From assembly GCF_019448235.1 (NCBI RefSeq), contig NZ_CP080409.1:1860001-1924000 (forward strand): 64,000 nucleotides of DNA, read 5' to 3'. Made by a program: the position numbers and the translations under genes. Under the pieces are notes generated by a model. The model was not told where the DNA came from, did not search any database, and worked only from the letters and a program-made list of their open reading frames with translations. The first letter of the stretch is position 1, and every line of letters starts with the position of its first letter. Positions 40,908 through 50,223 of this stretch are shown piece by piece. The stretch comes from Nocardioides panacisoli (GTDB lineage: Bacteria; Actinomycetota; Actinomycetes; Propionibacteriales; Nocardioidaceae).

Positions 40908-42285
40908 CCCCATCGAGCACATGCAGCACCTGCGCGACGCGATGCCCGACGCACCGATGCCGTCGGCTGCCGCCGTACGTCGTCGCGGTGACCGGCTGCG
41001 CCGCCGCCGGACGGTGGGGCTCACCGGAGCGACCGCGCTGGCCGTGGTCGCGGTCGTCGCTCCGCTCGCGATCCTGACCGGTGGCGACGACGCCGGGCAG
41101 GTCGATCCTGCGGCTCCCACCACCACGGGCGGCGCGCCGAGCATCAGCCGGTCGGACCTGATGACCGACGCCGAGACCGAGTTCGACCTCAACGAGCAGT
41201 GGCAGGTCGGCGAGACCTTCGCGGGCGACGGCCAGGCGGTCGCCAACGCGTGCCAGGAGTCCTCCTTCGCCGATCTCGGTGCCGGAGCGGTGTTCCAGCG
41301 GACGTGGAGCCTGGAGGTCCACTCGCTGACGCAGGTCATCGCCGAGTTCGACTCCGCCGCCGATGCGACGGCGGCCCGGGAGGAGGTCCGCGGCTGGCTC
41401 GCCGACTGCACGCCGGCGGGTGCCTCCGGGACCTCGACGAGTGACCTGCCGGCCGCCGACGACGTCGCGGACGGGTCCGCGGTCCTGGCCCGCACCACCT
41501 ACCGCCTCGACGGGCCGACCGGTGGCGAGGCCTTCAACGACCACGCGTTGGTGACCGGCGCCGCCGTGACCGGGGACCGGCTGACGGTGCTCTCCCACGA
41601 CATGCCCACGGCGGACTACGACCCGATCTGGGGGATCACGTCACCGGTCGAGCGCATGCTGGGCCCGGCCTTGGACCGCGTGGCACGCTCGGCCACGGCC
41701 AGCGATGGAGCCGGCCCCACGGGCACCGAATGGCGACTCGACATCCCGGCGGACTTCCCCGTCGACCGCGACCTGACCTCGCCGGAAGGGGATCCGATCA
41801 ACGGCCCCGGGCCCGACGCGATGGGCGTCAACCCGTTCAACATCTGTCCCGGTGCCGGGGACGGCAAGGCCGACTGGCCGGCGCCGTTCGTGGACCGCCT
41901 GGCAGCGGCGGCCACCGGCCCGGAGTTCGCCGACTCGCGCGAACTGGTCCTGTTCCCGGACGAGGAAACCGCGGCCGGCGTCCTGGAGGCCCTCGAGGCC
42001 GATGCCGAGCGGTGCGCGGACAAGGAGGAACAGGTCTGGACCGCCCACCCGGACAACCGGCCACCCCGCGGCGCCGACGGTTTCCTCGTGCTCTCGCGCA
42101 CGTTCTCCACCGCCCTCGGCGGCGACGTCTACCACCTGGTCCAGGTCGGCAACGCCGTGCTGGCCGTGGACTCCTACGGCGAGTGGGAGCTCTCCTCGAC
42201 CGTGCCGATCGCCATCGAGGAGCTCTACGCGATCACCGACCCGCTCTCGGCGGAGATGTGTGTCTTCGCCGCCGACGGCTGCTGA
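40900..42285 (+). CDS. Single-span membrane sensor protein paired with the ECF sigma factor
   Basis: A 461-aa protein. A 38-residue cytoplasmic N-terminus (MPDPIEHMQHLRDAMPDAPM...) precedes one helix (about 39-59) and a 400-aa extracytoplasmic part. The latter contains two alpha/beta units reminiscent of PknH-type extracellular sensor domains, with Cys residues near NACQESSF, LADCTP, NICPGAG, ERCADKE and EMCVFAADGC. ATG 40900 has AGGAGGA upstream and overlaps the sigma stop by eight bases. It could be an anti-sigma factor, but no HxxxCxxC zinc motif is present, so this is inference. Confidence 0.72.
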   Translation: MPDPIEHMQHLRDAMPDAPMPSAAAVRRRGDRLRRRRTVGLTGATALAVVAVVAPLAILTGGDDAGQVDPAAPTTTGGAPSISRSDLMTDAETEFDLNEQWQVGETFAGDGQAVANACQESSFADLGAGAVFQRTWSLEVHSLTQVIAEFDSAADATAAREEVRGWLADCTPAGASGTSTSDLPAADDVADGSAVLARTTYRLDGPTGGEAFNDHALVTGAAVTGDRLTVLSHDMPTADYDPIWGITSPVERMLGPALDRVARSATASDGAGPTGTEWRLDIPADFPVDRDLTSPEGDPINGPGPDAMGVNPFNICPGAGDGKADWPAPFVDRLAAAATGPEFADSRELVLFPDEETAAGVLEALEADAERCADKEEQVWTAHPDNRPPRGADGFLVLSRTFSTALGGDVYHLVQVGNAVLAVDSYGEWELSSTVPIAIEELYAITDPLSAEMCVFAADGC

Positions 42286-42290
42286 GACGC

Positions 42291-42327
42291 ACGCAGGGCC
42301 CGCCCCCGACGGGAGCGGGCCCTGCGT
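42291..42327. terminator. Terminator between the sigma/sensor pair and sucD
   Basis: ACGCAGGGCCCGC (42291-42303) pairs perfectly with GCGGGCCCTGCGT (42315-42327) around an 11-base loop that can extend the stem. It lies between two convergent genes. Confidence 0.8.
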
Positions 42328-42362
42328 GGCTGCTGGTCCGGACAGGCGCGACCAACGCGGGA

Positions 42363-43271
42363 TCAGAGGTCCTTGAGGATCTCCCGCATCAGCTCGGCGG
42401 TCGCGGACGGCGTCTTGCCGACCTTCACGCCGACGGCCTCGAGGGCCTCCTGCTTGGCGGCCGCGGTGCCCGAGGAGCCCGACACGATGGCGCCGGCGTG
42501 GCCCATGGTCTTGCCCTCGGGGGCGGTGAAGCCCGCGACGTAGCCGACGACCGGCTTGGTCACGTTGTCCTTGATGTACGCCGCGGCGCGCTCCTCGGCG
42601 TCGCCGCCGATCTCGCCGATCATCACGATCGCCTTGGTGTCGGGGTCCTTCTCGAAGGCCTCGAGCGCGTCGATGTGGGTGGTGCCGATGACCGGGTCGC
42701 CGCCGATGCCGATGGCGGTGGAGAAGCCGTAGTCACGCAGCTCGTACATCATCTGGTAGGTCAGCGTGCCCGACTTCGACACCAGGCCGATGGGGCCCTT
42801 GCCCGCGATGGTGTGCGGCGTGATGCCGGCCAGCGACTCCTCCGGCGTGATGATGCCGGGGCAGTTCGGGCCGATCATCCGCGTGCCGGCGTGGTTGGCG
42901 TCGGACTGCAGGTAGGACCACACCTCGGCGGTGTCCTGCACCGGCACGCCCTCGGTGATGACCACCATCAGGCCGATCCCGGCGTCGACGGCCTCGATGC
43001 AGGCGTCCTTGGTGAAGGCCGGCGGCACGAAGAGCACCGACACGTCGGCGCCGGTCTCAGCCATCGCCTCCTTCACCGATCCGAAGACGGGCAGCTCGAC
43101 GTCGGCACCGTTGCTGTCGGCGTGGGTGACGGTCGTGCCGGCCTTGCGGGCGTTGACGCCACCCACGATGTTGGAGCCGGCCTGCATCATCAGCGCGGTG
43201 TGCTTGGCACCCATGCCGCCGGTGATGCCCTGGACGATGAGCTTGGAGTCCTTGTTCAGGTAGATCGACAT
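42363..43271 (-). CDS. sucD: Succinyl-CoA ligase [ADP-forming] subunit alpha
   Basis: A 302-aa protein. [13 protein letters not shown] is the CoA-binding loop, [12 protein letters not shown] holds the cysteine region, and [13 protein letters not shown] plus [14 protein letters not shown] contain the phosphohistidine His (MGHAGA). With SucC it makes succinate and ATP or GTP from succinyl-CoA. It follows sucC by 20 bp. Confidence 0.97.
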   Translation of the reverse strand: MSIYLNKDSKLIVQGITGGMGAKHTALMMQAGSNIVGGVNARKAGTTVTHADSNGADVELPVFGSVKEAMAETGADVSVLFVPPAFTKDACIEAVDAGIGLMVVITEGVPVQDTAEVWSYLQSDANHAGTRMIGPNCPGIITPEESLAGITPHTIAGKGPIGLVSKSGTLTYQMMYELRDYGFSTAIGIGGDPVIGTTHIDALEAFEKDPDTKAIVMIGEIGGDAEERAAAYIKDNVTKPVVGYVAGFTAPEGKTMGHAGAIVSGSSGTAAAKQEALEAVGVKVGKTPSATAELMREILKDL

Positions 43272-43291
43272 AGTTTGTTCTCTCCTCCGCC

Positions 43292-44455
43292 TCAGCCGTT
43301 CGCCAGCTCGGCGGCCTTGTCAGCGGCGCCGTCCATCGTGTCCGCCATGGTGACCAACGGGTGGTTCCGCTCGGACAGGATGCGCCGGCCCTCCTCGACG
43401 GCGTTGCCGTCGAGACGTACGACGAGCGGCTTGGTGGCCTCGTCGCCGAGGATGTCGAGCGCGCCGACGATGCCGTCGGCGACCTCGTTGCAGGCGGTGA
43501 TGCCGCCGAACACGTTGACGAAGACCGACTTCACCTGCGGGTCGTTCAGGATGACGTCGAGGCCGTCGGCCATGACCTGCGCGTTGGCGCCGCCACCGAT
43601 GTCGAGGAAGTTCGCCGGCTTCACGTCGCCGTGCTTCTCACCGGCGTACGCGACGACGTCGAGCGTGGACATGACCAGCCCGGCGCCGTTGCCGATGATG
43701 CCGACCTGACCGTCGAGCTTGACGTAGTTGAGGCCCTTGTCCTTGGCCTTGGACTCCAGGGGGTCGGCCTCCTCGCGGATCTCGAACGACGCGTGGTCCT
43801 CGTGGCGGACCTCGGAGGCGTTCTCGTCCAGCGACACCTTGCCGTCCAGGGCCTCGAGCTTGTCGCCCTCCAGACGGGCCAGCGGGTTGACCTCGACGAG
43901 CGTGGCGTCCTCCTCCACGAAGGTCTTCCACAGCGTCAGCACCGTCTCGACGGCCTGCTCGGTGAGCACCTCGGGGAAGGCGGCCTCGGCGACGATCTCG
44001 CGGGCCTTGGCCTCGTCGACGCCGGCACCCGGGTCGATCGGGATCTGCTTCACGGCGTCGGGGTTGGTCTTGGCGACCTCCTCGATCTCGACGCCGCCCT
44101 CGACGGAGGCGATGCAGAGGTACCGACGGTTGGAGCGGTCCAGCAGGAAGGAGAAGTAGTACTCCTCCTCGATGCTCGCGCCCGGAGCGATCAGGACCCG
44201 GCCCACGGTGTGGCCCTTGATGTCCATGCCGAGGATGTTGCTGGCGTGCTCGAACGCCTCGTCGGGCGTCTTCGCGAGCTTCACGCCGCCGGCCTTGCCA
44301 CGGCCACCGGCCTTGACCTGGGCCTTGACGACCACGACGCCGAGCTTCTCGGCGGCGGCCTTGGCGTCCTCCGGGGTGGTGGCGACGATGCCCTCGGTGA
44401 CCGGGACACCATGCTTGGCGAAGAGCTGCTTCGCCTGATACTCCATCAGGTCCAC
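43292..44455 (-). CDS. sucC: Succinyl-CoA ligase [ADP-forming] subunit beta
   Basis: A 387-aa ATP-grasp protein: [20 protein letters not shown] at the N-terminus, [20 protein letters not shown] for nucleotide binding, LVEVNPLA for metal binding, and [16 protein letters not shown] late. GTG 44455 (VDLMEYQ) has GAGGA nine bases upstream and matches the usual MDLMEYQ start of homologues; ATG 44446 is three codons in. It is first in the sucCD operon. Confidence 0.96.
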   Translation of the reverse strand: MDLMEYQAKQLFAKHGVPVTEGIVATTPEDAKAAAEKLGVVVVKAQVKAGGRGKAGGVKLAKTPDEAFEHASNILGMDIKGHTVGRVLIAPGASIEEEYYFSFLLDRSNRRYLCIASVEGGVEIEEVAKTNPDAVKQIPIDPGAGVDEAKAREIVAEAAFPEVLTEQAVETVLTLWKTFVEEDATLVEVNPLARLEGDKLEALDGKVSLDENASEVRHEDHASFEIREEADPLESKAKDKGLNYVKLDGQVGIIGNGAGLVMSTLDVVAYAGEKHGDVKPANFLDIGGGANAQVMADGLDVILNDPQVKSVFVNVFGGITACNEVADGIVGALDILGDEATKPLVVRLDGNAVEEGRRILSERNHPLVTMADTMDGAADKAAELANG

Positions 44456-44785
44456 TGAATTCGTCCTCTTGGTTCGGGTACGGGCTCTGGCGGGTGGCCG
44501 GCCGACGAGCGACAGCCCATCCTCGGGCACCCTAGACCGGATCGGCCGCAGGGCTCCACCGGACCCCCGATGTGCGTGATCTCCCTCTCATGCCCTAGCC
44601 TTCGGGGCGGTGACAGTGCCGCGGAACCGTGCGGATCGTGTGGTTGCGTTCACAGTTGCAGGCGTGGGCGATTTCGTCATGGGGTGCGATCCCCGTACGT
44701 TCGTCACTTGCGCTTCGCTGACACGCCACCACGGAGTCATCTCGCGGGGAAGCGCCCGGCCAGCACGTCGAGCAACGGAGACAGC
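44456..44785. other. 330-bp intergenic region between sucC and the M23 peptidase gene
   Basis: Divergent promoters for sucC and the peptidase gene must lie here. CCTAGCCT near 44596 is a possible -10 for the peptidase transcript, which would leave a leader of about 180 bases. That leader has several GC-rich segments able to fold, including GGGGTGCGATCCCC. I could not match it confidently to a known riboswitch or small RNA. No coding frame with a ribosome-binding site was seen. Confidence 0.5.
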
Positions 44786-45691
44786 ATGGGAAGCCACCGA
44801 GCGGATCAGCGCAGCACCTCGCGCGCCCGCCGGGCCGACCGAGCCCCCGCCCCCACGAGCGAGCACCACACCACCGACACCGGTGAGGTCCCCACCGTCA
44901 CCGCGGAGATCCCCGTCGTCAGCGCCGCAGGCGGCAAGCGCCGCGCTCTCAAGCACGTCGGCCGTGCCCGCACTCCCCTGCCGTTCCTGCCCTCGCTGCG
45001 TGCCGCCGTCGGCGTCACCGTGCTGGCCGTCGCGGCCGGCGGCGTCGTGACCGCTCCCGACATCACCACCACCTCCAACGAGGTGCGCCTCTCCGCGCCG
45101 AGCGCCCTGCTGGGCAGCAACAGCGCCGGCACGCTCGGCGAGCTCGACCGCGGCGAGGTCATCAGTCGCAACGGCGGCCGCGAGGCCGAGGGTGACGACC
45201 TGGTCGCCAAGGCCGAGGAGCAGGCCGCCGAGCGCGAGGCCCGGCTGGGCCAGCTCGCCGAGGCCGCCCAGGAGGAGGCCGGCGAGATCGCCAAGAACGC
45301 GTGGGTGACGCCGCTGACCAGCTACCGGCTGACCGCCACCTTCGGCGAGTACGGCCTGTGGTCCAGCGCCCACACCGGCCTCGACTTCGCCGCGCCGTAC
45401 GGCACGCCGATCCGCGCCGTCGCCGGTGGCACCGTCACCGAGGCCGGCTACGACGGCTCCTACGGCAACAAGACGGTCGTGACGCTCGAGGACGGCACCG
45501 AGCTGTGGTACGCCCACCAGTCGTCGTACGGCGTCAGCACCGGCGACGAGGTCCGCTCCGGCGAGGTCATCGGCTACGTCGGCTCGACCGGCAACTCGAC
45601 CGGCTCCCACCTCCACCTCGAGGTCCGTCCCGGCGGCGGCGACCCGGTCGACCCCTACCGCGCGCTCGTGGTCAACGGCGTCCAGCCCTGA
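44786..45691 (+). CDS. M23-family peptidase (peptidoglycan endopeptidase-like), membrane-anchored or secreted
   Basis: A 301-aa protein. A long Arg-rich N-terminus (about 70 residues) precedes one hydrophobic helix (AAVGVTVLAVAAGGVVTA, about 72-90). A charged Glu/Ala coiled-coil-like stretch (125-170) leads to a LytM/M23 domain with HTGLDFAAPYGTP (zinc His and Asp) and HLHLEVRPGG (HxH). Family members cut peptidoglycan cross-bridges, sometimes as inactive activators; here the zinc residues look intact. ATG 44786 has CGGAG upstream. The unusually long cytoplasmic N-terminus is notable. Confidence 0.87.
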   Translation: MGSHRADQRSTSRARRADRAPAPTSEHHTTDTGEVPTVTAEIPVVSAAGGKRRALKHVGRARTPLPFLPSLRAAVGVTVLAVAAGGVVTAPDITTTSNEVRLSAPSALLGSNSAGTLGELDRGEVISRNGGREAEGDDLVAKAEEQAAEREARLGQLAEAAQEEAGEIAKNAWVTPLTSYRLTATFGEYGLWSSAHTGLDFAAPYGTPIRAVAGGTVTEAGYDGSYGNKTVVTLEDGTELWYAHQSSYGVSTGDEVRSGEVIGYVGSTGNSTGSHLHLEVRPGGGDPVDPYRALVVNGVQP

Positions 45692-45701
45692 CCCGAACCT
45701 C

Positions 45702-45741
45702 CGAGCGAGCGCAGCGACCGACGCGAGCCGGCCCTCCGGCT
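45702..45741. repeat. Repeat-like segment and small hairpin between M23 and pcrA genes
   Basis: CGAGCGAGCGCAGCGACCGA and following bases (45702-45729) resemble the GAGCG-rich repeat segment inside fbiC. It merges with a hairpin AGCCGG-CCCT-CCGGCT (45726-45741) that includes part of the pcrA stop. It could act as a bidirectional terminator for the convergent genes. Confidence 0.45.
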
Positions 45742-48229
45742 ACAGCTTCTCGACCGGCGCGTAGCGCAGCAGGAGCCGCTTGACGCCCTCGGAGCCGAAG
45801 TCGATCGAGGCGACCGACTTCTCCGCCCGACCCTCCACGGCGACGACCGTGCCGAGGCCGAAGCTGTCGTGGGTGACCTTGTCCCCGGGCTCCAGCGACG
45901 GGATCGGGCGCGACTGCTTGGCCTTGGACGCGGCATCCGCGCGCGCTGCCGCGCTGGAGAAGTTGCGCCGCCCGGCCGCGGTCGGCGCACCGAGCCGGGT
46001 CGTCCCGCCTGCGGCGTCGCCGCCACCGCCGCGCATCGCGGGGCGGGACCAGCGGGTCTGGTCGGCCTCGGTCCGGCGCCAGTCCACCAGGTCGATGGGC
46101 AGCTCGGCGAGGAAGCGTGAGGCGGGGTTGTGGGCGGGAGCGCCCCACGCGGACCGCACGATCGCGCGCGTGGCATAGAGCCGCTGGCGCGCTCGCGTGA
46201 TGCCGACGTAGGCCAGCCGCCGCTCCTCCTCCAGCTCCGGACGGTCACCCAGCGCCCGCGAGTGCGGGAAGATGCCGTCCTCCAGGCCGGTCAGGAAGAC
46301 GACGGGGAACTCCAGCCCCTTCGCGGTGTGCAGCGTCATCAGCGTGACGACCCCGGCGTCGGGCTCCTCGGCGTCCTCGGGGACGTCGGGCAGCTGGTCG
46401 GCATCGGCGACGAGCGCGACCCGCTCCAGGAAGTCGGCCAGTCCGGGCGTCTCGGTGCCGGCCACGGTGTCGTCGGGATCCGCGGGGTCCGCCGACGGGC
46501 CGGCCACCGGCTCCTCGGCGAACTCCCGTGCCACGGCCACCAGCTCGCCGAGGTTCTCCACCCGGGTCTCGTCCTGGGGGTCGTCGGACTCCTCGAGTGA
46601 GCGGAGGTAGCCCGAGCGGTCCAGCACCGACTCCAGCACCACGTCGGGCCGCTCCCCCGCCGCGACCATGGACTGGAGCTCGGAGACCAGTGCCACGAAG
46701 GCCGCGATGCTCTTCTGCGACCGCGTGGCCAGCCCGGGTGCCTCCTCGGCGCGCTGCAGCGCCTCGAAGAAGGTGAGCTGCTCCCGCTCGGCGAGCTCGC
46801 TGACGGCGGCAACCGCACGATCACCGATGCCGCGCCGCGGCGTGTTGAGGATCCGGCGCAACGACACCTGGTCGTCGGGGTTGACCAGCACCCGCAGGTA
46901 GGCCAGCGCGTCGCGGATCTCCCGCCGCTCGTAGAAGCGCACCCCACCGATGACCTTGTAGGGCAGGCCGGTGCGGATGAAGATCTCCTCGAACACCCGG
47001 GACTGGGCGTTGGTGCGGTAGAAGACCGCGACGTCGCCCGGCCGCACACCGTCGTCGGTGAGCTGGTCGATGGTGTCGGAGACGAACCGCGCCTCGTCGT
47101 GCTCGTCGTCGGAGACGTAGCCGACGATCCGCTCCCCCTCACCGGAGTCGGACCAGAGCCGCTTGTCCTTGCGGCCGGTGTTGTTGCCGATCACCGCGTT
47201 GGCCGCGGTCAGGATCGTCTGCGTCGACCGGTAGTTCTGCTCCAGCAGCAGAGTCCGGGCGTCGGGGAAGTCCTGCTCGAAGTCGAGGATGTTGCGGATG
47301 TCGGCACCACGGAAGGCATAGATCGACTGGTCGGCGTCCCCGACCACCATCAGCTCGGCGGGCTCCGTCGTCCGGGCCGGCTCGACCGCCGACGGATCCC
47401 CGGTCGGGACCTCCTCGAGGCTCTGTCCGCACAGCTGGTGCACGAGGGCGTACTGCGCGTGGTTGGTGTCCTGGTACTCGTCGACCAGCACGTGGCGGAA
47501 CCGACGCCGGTAGGTCTCGCGCACGTCGGGGTGCTCGGCGAAGAGTCGCACCGTCTCGGAGATGAGGTCGTCGAAGTCCAGCGCGTTCGCCTCGCGCAGC
47601 CGCCGCTGGTAGAGCTCGTACGCCGCCACGTAGGCCTCGTCGCTGCCCGTGCGGGCCTCGGCGCGCGCCTCGGCGGGGTCGCGCAGCTCGTTCTTGTGGT
47701 TGCTGATCCAGCCCAGGACCGGTCCCGGCTGGAAGCGGCGCGGGTCGAGGTCCAGGTCGCGCAGCACGAGCGCGATGAGTCGCTTCTGGTCCTGGGCGTC
47801 GTAGATGGAGAAGTTCGACTTCAGCCGCTCGTGCCCGAGGTGCGCGACCTCCTTGCGCAGGATCCGCACGCACGCGGAGTGGAAGGTGCTGACCCACATG
47901 ATCCGGGCGCGGTTGCCGACCAGGTCGGTGACCCGGTCCTTCATCTCCGCGGCCGCCTTGTTGGTGAAGGTGATGGCCAGGATCGAGCCCGGGTGGGCGC
48001 CACGCTCGGAGATCAGCCAGGCGATGCGACGCGTGAGCACGCGGGTCTTGCCCGACCCGGCGCCGGCGACGACGAGCAGCGGTGCACCCGCGTGCTGGAC
48101 CGCCTCGCGCTGGGGGTCGTTCAGCCCCTCCAGCAGCTCCTCGCGACTCGGCCCCCGGCGCGTGGTGCGCGGCTCCTCCGCGACGGGCGTGAGGTGGTCG
48201 AATCCCGGGAGTGGCTTCGGCGTACTCAT
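45740..48229 (-). CDS. pcrA: ATP-dependent DNA helicase PcrA/UvrD
   Basis: An 829-aa superfamily 1A 3'-5' helicase. Walker A AGAGSGKT is near residue 56, followed by TFTNKAAAEM, VDEYQDTN (motif II), GDADQSIYAFRGAD (III), YRS and LMTLHTAKGLEFPVVFL (V) and VGITRARQRLY (VI). The C-terminal Tudor-like region (GDKVTHDSFGLGTVVAVEG) is the PcrA RNA-polymerase-interacting type. An acidic insertion (EEPVAGPSADPADPDDTVAG) lies near residue 585. It acts in nucleotide-excision repair and in clearing stalled complexes. No SOS box was found upstream. Confidence 0.95.
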   Translation of the reverse strand: MSTPKPLPGFDHLTPVAEEPRTTRRGPSREELLEGLNDPQREAVQHAGAPLLVVAGAGSGKTRVLTRRIAWLISERGAHPGSILAITFTNKAAAEMKDRVTDLVGNRARIMWVSTFHSACVRILRKEVAHLGHERLKSNFSIYDAQDQKRLIALVLRDLDLDPRRFQPGPVLGWISNHKNELRDPAEARAEARTGSDEAYVAAYELYQRRLREANALDFDDLISETVRLFAEHPDVRETYRRRFRHVLVDEYQDTNHAQYALVHQLCGQSLEEVPTGDPSAVEPARTTEPAELMVVGDADQSIYAFRGADIRNILDFEQDFPDARTLLLEQNYRSTQTILTAANAVIGNNTGRKDKRLWSDSGEGERIVGYVSDDEHDEARFVSDTIDQLTDDGVRPGDVAVFYRTNAQSRVFEEIFIRTGLPYKVIGGVRFYERREIRDALAYLRVLVNPDDQVSLRRILNTPRRGIGDRAVAAVSELAEREQLTFFEALQRAEEAPGLATRSQKSIAAFVALVSELQSMVAAGERPDVVLESVLDRSGYLRSLEESDDPQDETRVENLGELVAVAREFAEEPVAGPSADPADPDDTVAGTETPGLADFLERVALVADADQLPDVPEDAEEPDAGVVTLMTLHTAKGLEFPVVFLTGLEDGIFPHSRALGDRPELEEERRLAYVGITRARQRLYATRAIVRSAWGAPAHNPASRFLAELPIDLVDWRRTEADQTRWSRPAMRGGGGDAAGGTTRLGAPTAAGRRNFSSAAARADAASKAKQSRPIPSLEPGDKVTHDSFGLGTVVAVEGRAEKSVASIDFGSEGVKRLLLRYAPVEKL

Positions 48230-48272
48230 GTCACCCTCAGCCTACGGCCGGGCACCCCCCGCCGCCGCGACC

Positions 48273-48288
48273 GGTCGACGGGCTCAGG
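48273..48288. repeat. Repeat core overlapping the stop of the small membrane protein gene
   Basis: GGTCGACGGGCTCAGG carries the TCGACGGGCTCA core shared with the sdhA-junction element. The TCA in it is the complement of the TGA stop of the 119-aa membrane protein gene. Confidence 0.4.
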
Positions 48289-48643
48289 CGTGCGTGGGCG
48301 ACCACATGACGGCCACCACCACGTTGATGACGGCCAGCGCGACCATCCCGACCCACAGGCCCTGCGGGATGCGCTCCTTGCGCAGGTTGGCCATCACCAG
48401 CACCAGCAGCACCAGGCCGATGACCAGCTTGACGCCGACCTTCGCGTGGTTGACCGGGTCGTCGCCGGCCTCGAGCACGCCGACGAGGAACAGACCGGCG
48501 AGGAACGCGGTGCCGACACCGTCGCGCATCGCCCCGTTGACCCGCTTCTCCTGGCCGCCGCTCGCCTGGACGAGGAGTCCACCGATCAGGGCAGAGAACC
48601 CGAGGATGTGAATGACCAGCAGGACCAGGCGCAGCGTCTCCAT
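48284..48643 (-). CDS. Small four-helix membrane protein of unknown function
   Basis: A 119-aa protein (METLRLVLLVIHILGFSALI...) with four predicted helices and the segment VGVLEAGDDPVNHAKVGVKL between helices two and three. Similar small integral membrane proteins occur in other actinobacteria without assigned function. GGTGG lies five bases before ATG 48643. It stands alone between pcrA and the M15 lipoprotein gene, all on the minus strand. Confidence 0.68.
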   Translation of the reverse strand: METLRLVLLVIHILGFSALIGGLLVQASGGQEKRVNGAMRDGVGTAFLAGLFLVGVLEAGDDPVNHAKVGVKLVIGLVLLVLVMANLRKERIPQGLWVGMVALAVINVVVAVMWSPTHA

Positions 48644-48664
48644 GCGCACCACCCTATCGAGCGC

Positions 48665-49564
48665 CTACCGGCCGTTCGCACTGAAGTGCTGGTAGTCCTT
48701 CAGGGTCCGCCAGTCGCCTCCCCACGACCAGCCGATCCGGGCGAACTCGCGCACGGCCAGCCCGTCGCCGGCGACCATCCCCGGACGCTCCCAGTCGCGG
48801 TCGAGGTAGGCGCGGGCCAGCTCGGGCAGCACCACGTCGTCCCTGCGGTAGGGGTTCTGGAACGGGTTGAGGTCGATCGCGAGCCCGAGCGCGTGTGCGG
48901 ACCAGGAGTCGGTGCCGCGGGCGGCGCGACACACCAGACCGGCGGTGTTGTTGCCGTCGCCGGTCGGGGCCGCCTCGAGGTCCGCGGTGGTCGGCAGCCG
49001 CATCTCCTCGATCGGGAAGTCGGCGGCGTAGAGCGCCTCGAAGACCGACACGACCCCCTCGGCCTCCGAGGCGGCCACGACGAGCTCGCCGGTGTGCGCG
49101 GCGCCGTCGAAGCCGCGGAAGCTCACCGTGAGGTGGCGCAGGTCCTCCAGCGGCACCGGGCACCGCGGCGACCACGTCTCCCCCATCCGCTGACGGACCT
49201 CGGGAGTGATCGCGGCGATGCTGGACCGGAACCGGCCGCCCTCCGGCGGCGGCAGCCGGTCCTCGGTGCGGAAGCGCCGCTCACGCAGCTCGGGCGGCGT
49301 CGCGGGCATCTCGCCGAACCCGTCGGGCCGCAGCGGCAACGGCGACGCCCCCAGCTCCCAGTCCGAGTACGCCGGGCCGCGCGGCTCCGGGTCGGTCGGG
49401 GTCGGGCTCCTGCCCTCGCGCGCACTGGAGGGGGACTCCGATGCCGCGCTGGGGAAGGATCGGTCCACGGTCGGCATGTCGTCCGACGGCCCGCTGGCAC
49501 AGGCAGCGGCGACGACGGCCAACAGGACCATCAGCGCGACGCGGCTGGCGGCCGGGAAGCTCAC
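48665..49564 (-). CDS. M15-type peptidoglycan peptidase lipoprotein
   Basis: A 299-aa protein starting MSFPAASRVALMVLLAVVAA, with a lipobox-like AAAC (about residue 23), a Ser/Pro/Thr linker and a C-terminal Peptidase_M15_4 domain. Zinc-site elements SAHALGLAIDLNP (HxxxxxxD), GWSWGGDW and YQHFS are in order. Such enzymes cut peptide stems (D,D- or L,D-carboxypeptidase, or L-Ala-D-Glu peptidase). GTG 49564 overlaps the response regulator stop by four bases (GTGA), so it is translated with the two-component system and is a plausible effector of it. Confidence 0.82.
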   Translation of the reverse strand: MSFPAASRVALMVLLAVVAAACASGPSDDMPTVDRSFPSAASESPSSAREGRSPTPTDPEPRGPAYSDWELGASPLPLRPDGFGEMPATPPELRERRFRTEDRLPPPEGGRFRSSIAAITPEVRQRMGETWSPRCPVPLEDLRHLTVSFRGFDGAAHTGELVVAASEAEGVVSVFEALYAADFPIEEMRLPTTADLEAAPTGDGNNTAGLVCRAARGTDSWSAHALGLAIDLNPFQNPYRRDDVVLPELARAYLDRDWERPGMVAGDGLAVREFARIGWSWGGDWRTLKDYQHFSANGR

Positions 49565-50223
49565 AGCAGCCGGCGGTCCGAGGCCCAGCGGGTCAGCTCG
49601 TGGCGTGAGGAGAGCTGCAGCTTGCGCAGCACGGCCGACATGTGGGTCTCGACGGTCTTGATCGAGATGAAGAGCTCCTTGGCGACCTCCTTGTAGGAGT
49701 AGCCGCGCGCGATCAACCGCATCACCTCGCGCTCGCGCTCGGTGAGCCGGTCGAGGTCCTCGTCCACGCTCGCCACCTCGATGGAGCCCGCGAAGGCGTC
49801 GAGCACGAAGCCCGCCAGCCGAGGCGAGAAGACCGCGTCTCCCTCGGAGACCCGCACGATCGCGTCGACCAGCTCCTCGCCGGTGATGGTCTTGGTGACG
49901 TAGCCGCGCGCACCGCCCCGGATGGTCCCGATCACGTCCTCGGCCGCATCGCTGACCGAGAGCGCCAGGTGGCGCACCTCGGTGGGACCACACCGGCGCA
50001 TGACCTCGGCACCCCCGCCTCCCGGCAGGTGGACGTCGAGCAGCACCACGTCCGGGGCCCCGCGGCCGATGACGGCCACGGCCTCGTCGACGTCGGCGGC
50101 CTGCCCGACGACCTCGATGCGGCCCCGGGCGCTCGCCTCGAGCTCGGCGATGACCCCACGGCGGAACATCGCGTGGTCGTCGACGACCACCACGCGCACC
50201 ACACCCGACGGTTGCTCGGTCAC
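49561..50223 (-). CDS. LuxR/NarL-family response regulator
   Basis: A 220-aa protein with a receiver domain (VVVVDDHAMFRRGV; phosphoacceptor Asp in VVLLDVHLPGGG; YVTKT with the conserved Lys) and a C-terminal LuxR HTH (LTEREREVMRLIARGYSYKE, then LFISIKTVETHMSAVLRKLQ). GTG 50223 shares four bases with the kinase stop (GTGA). It is the middle gene of the kinase, regulator and M15 lipoprotein operon. Confidence 0.95.
   Translation of the reverse strand: MTEQPSGVVRVVVVDDHAMFRRGVIAELEASARGRIEVVGQAADVDEAVAVIGRGAPDVVLLDVHLPGGGGAEVMRRCGPTEVRHLALSVSDAAEDVIGTIRGGARGYVTKTITGEELVDAIVRVSEGDAVFSPRLAGFVLDAFAGSIEVASVDEDLDRLTEREREVMRLIARGYSYKEVAKELFISIKTVETHMSAVLRKLQLSSRHELTRWASDRRLL

Noticed and set aside
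44600..44785. Possible ydaO-type (c-di-AMP) riboswitch before the M23 peptidase gene
   Set aside because: Cell-wall hydrolase genes often have it, and GCGGAACC and GGGGTGCGATCC resemble parts of the motif. The invariant later blocks are missing, so it is not claimed. A covariance search would settle it.
45740..48229. SOS control of pcrA
   Set aside because: No TCGAAC-N4-GTTCGA palindrome is present in the 54 bp upstream.
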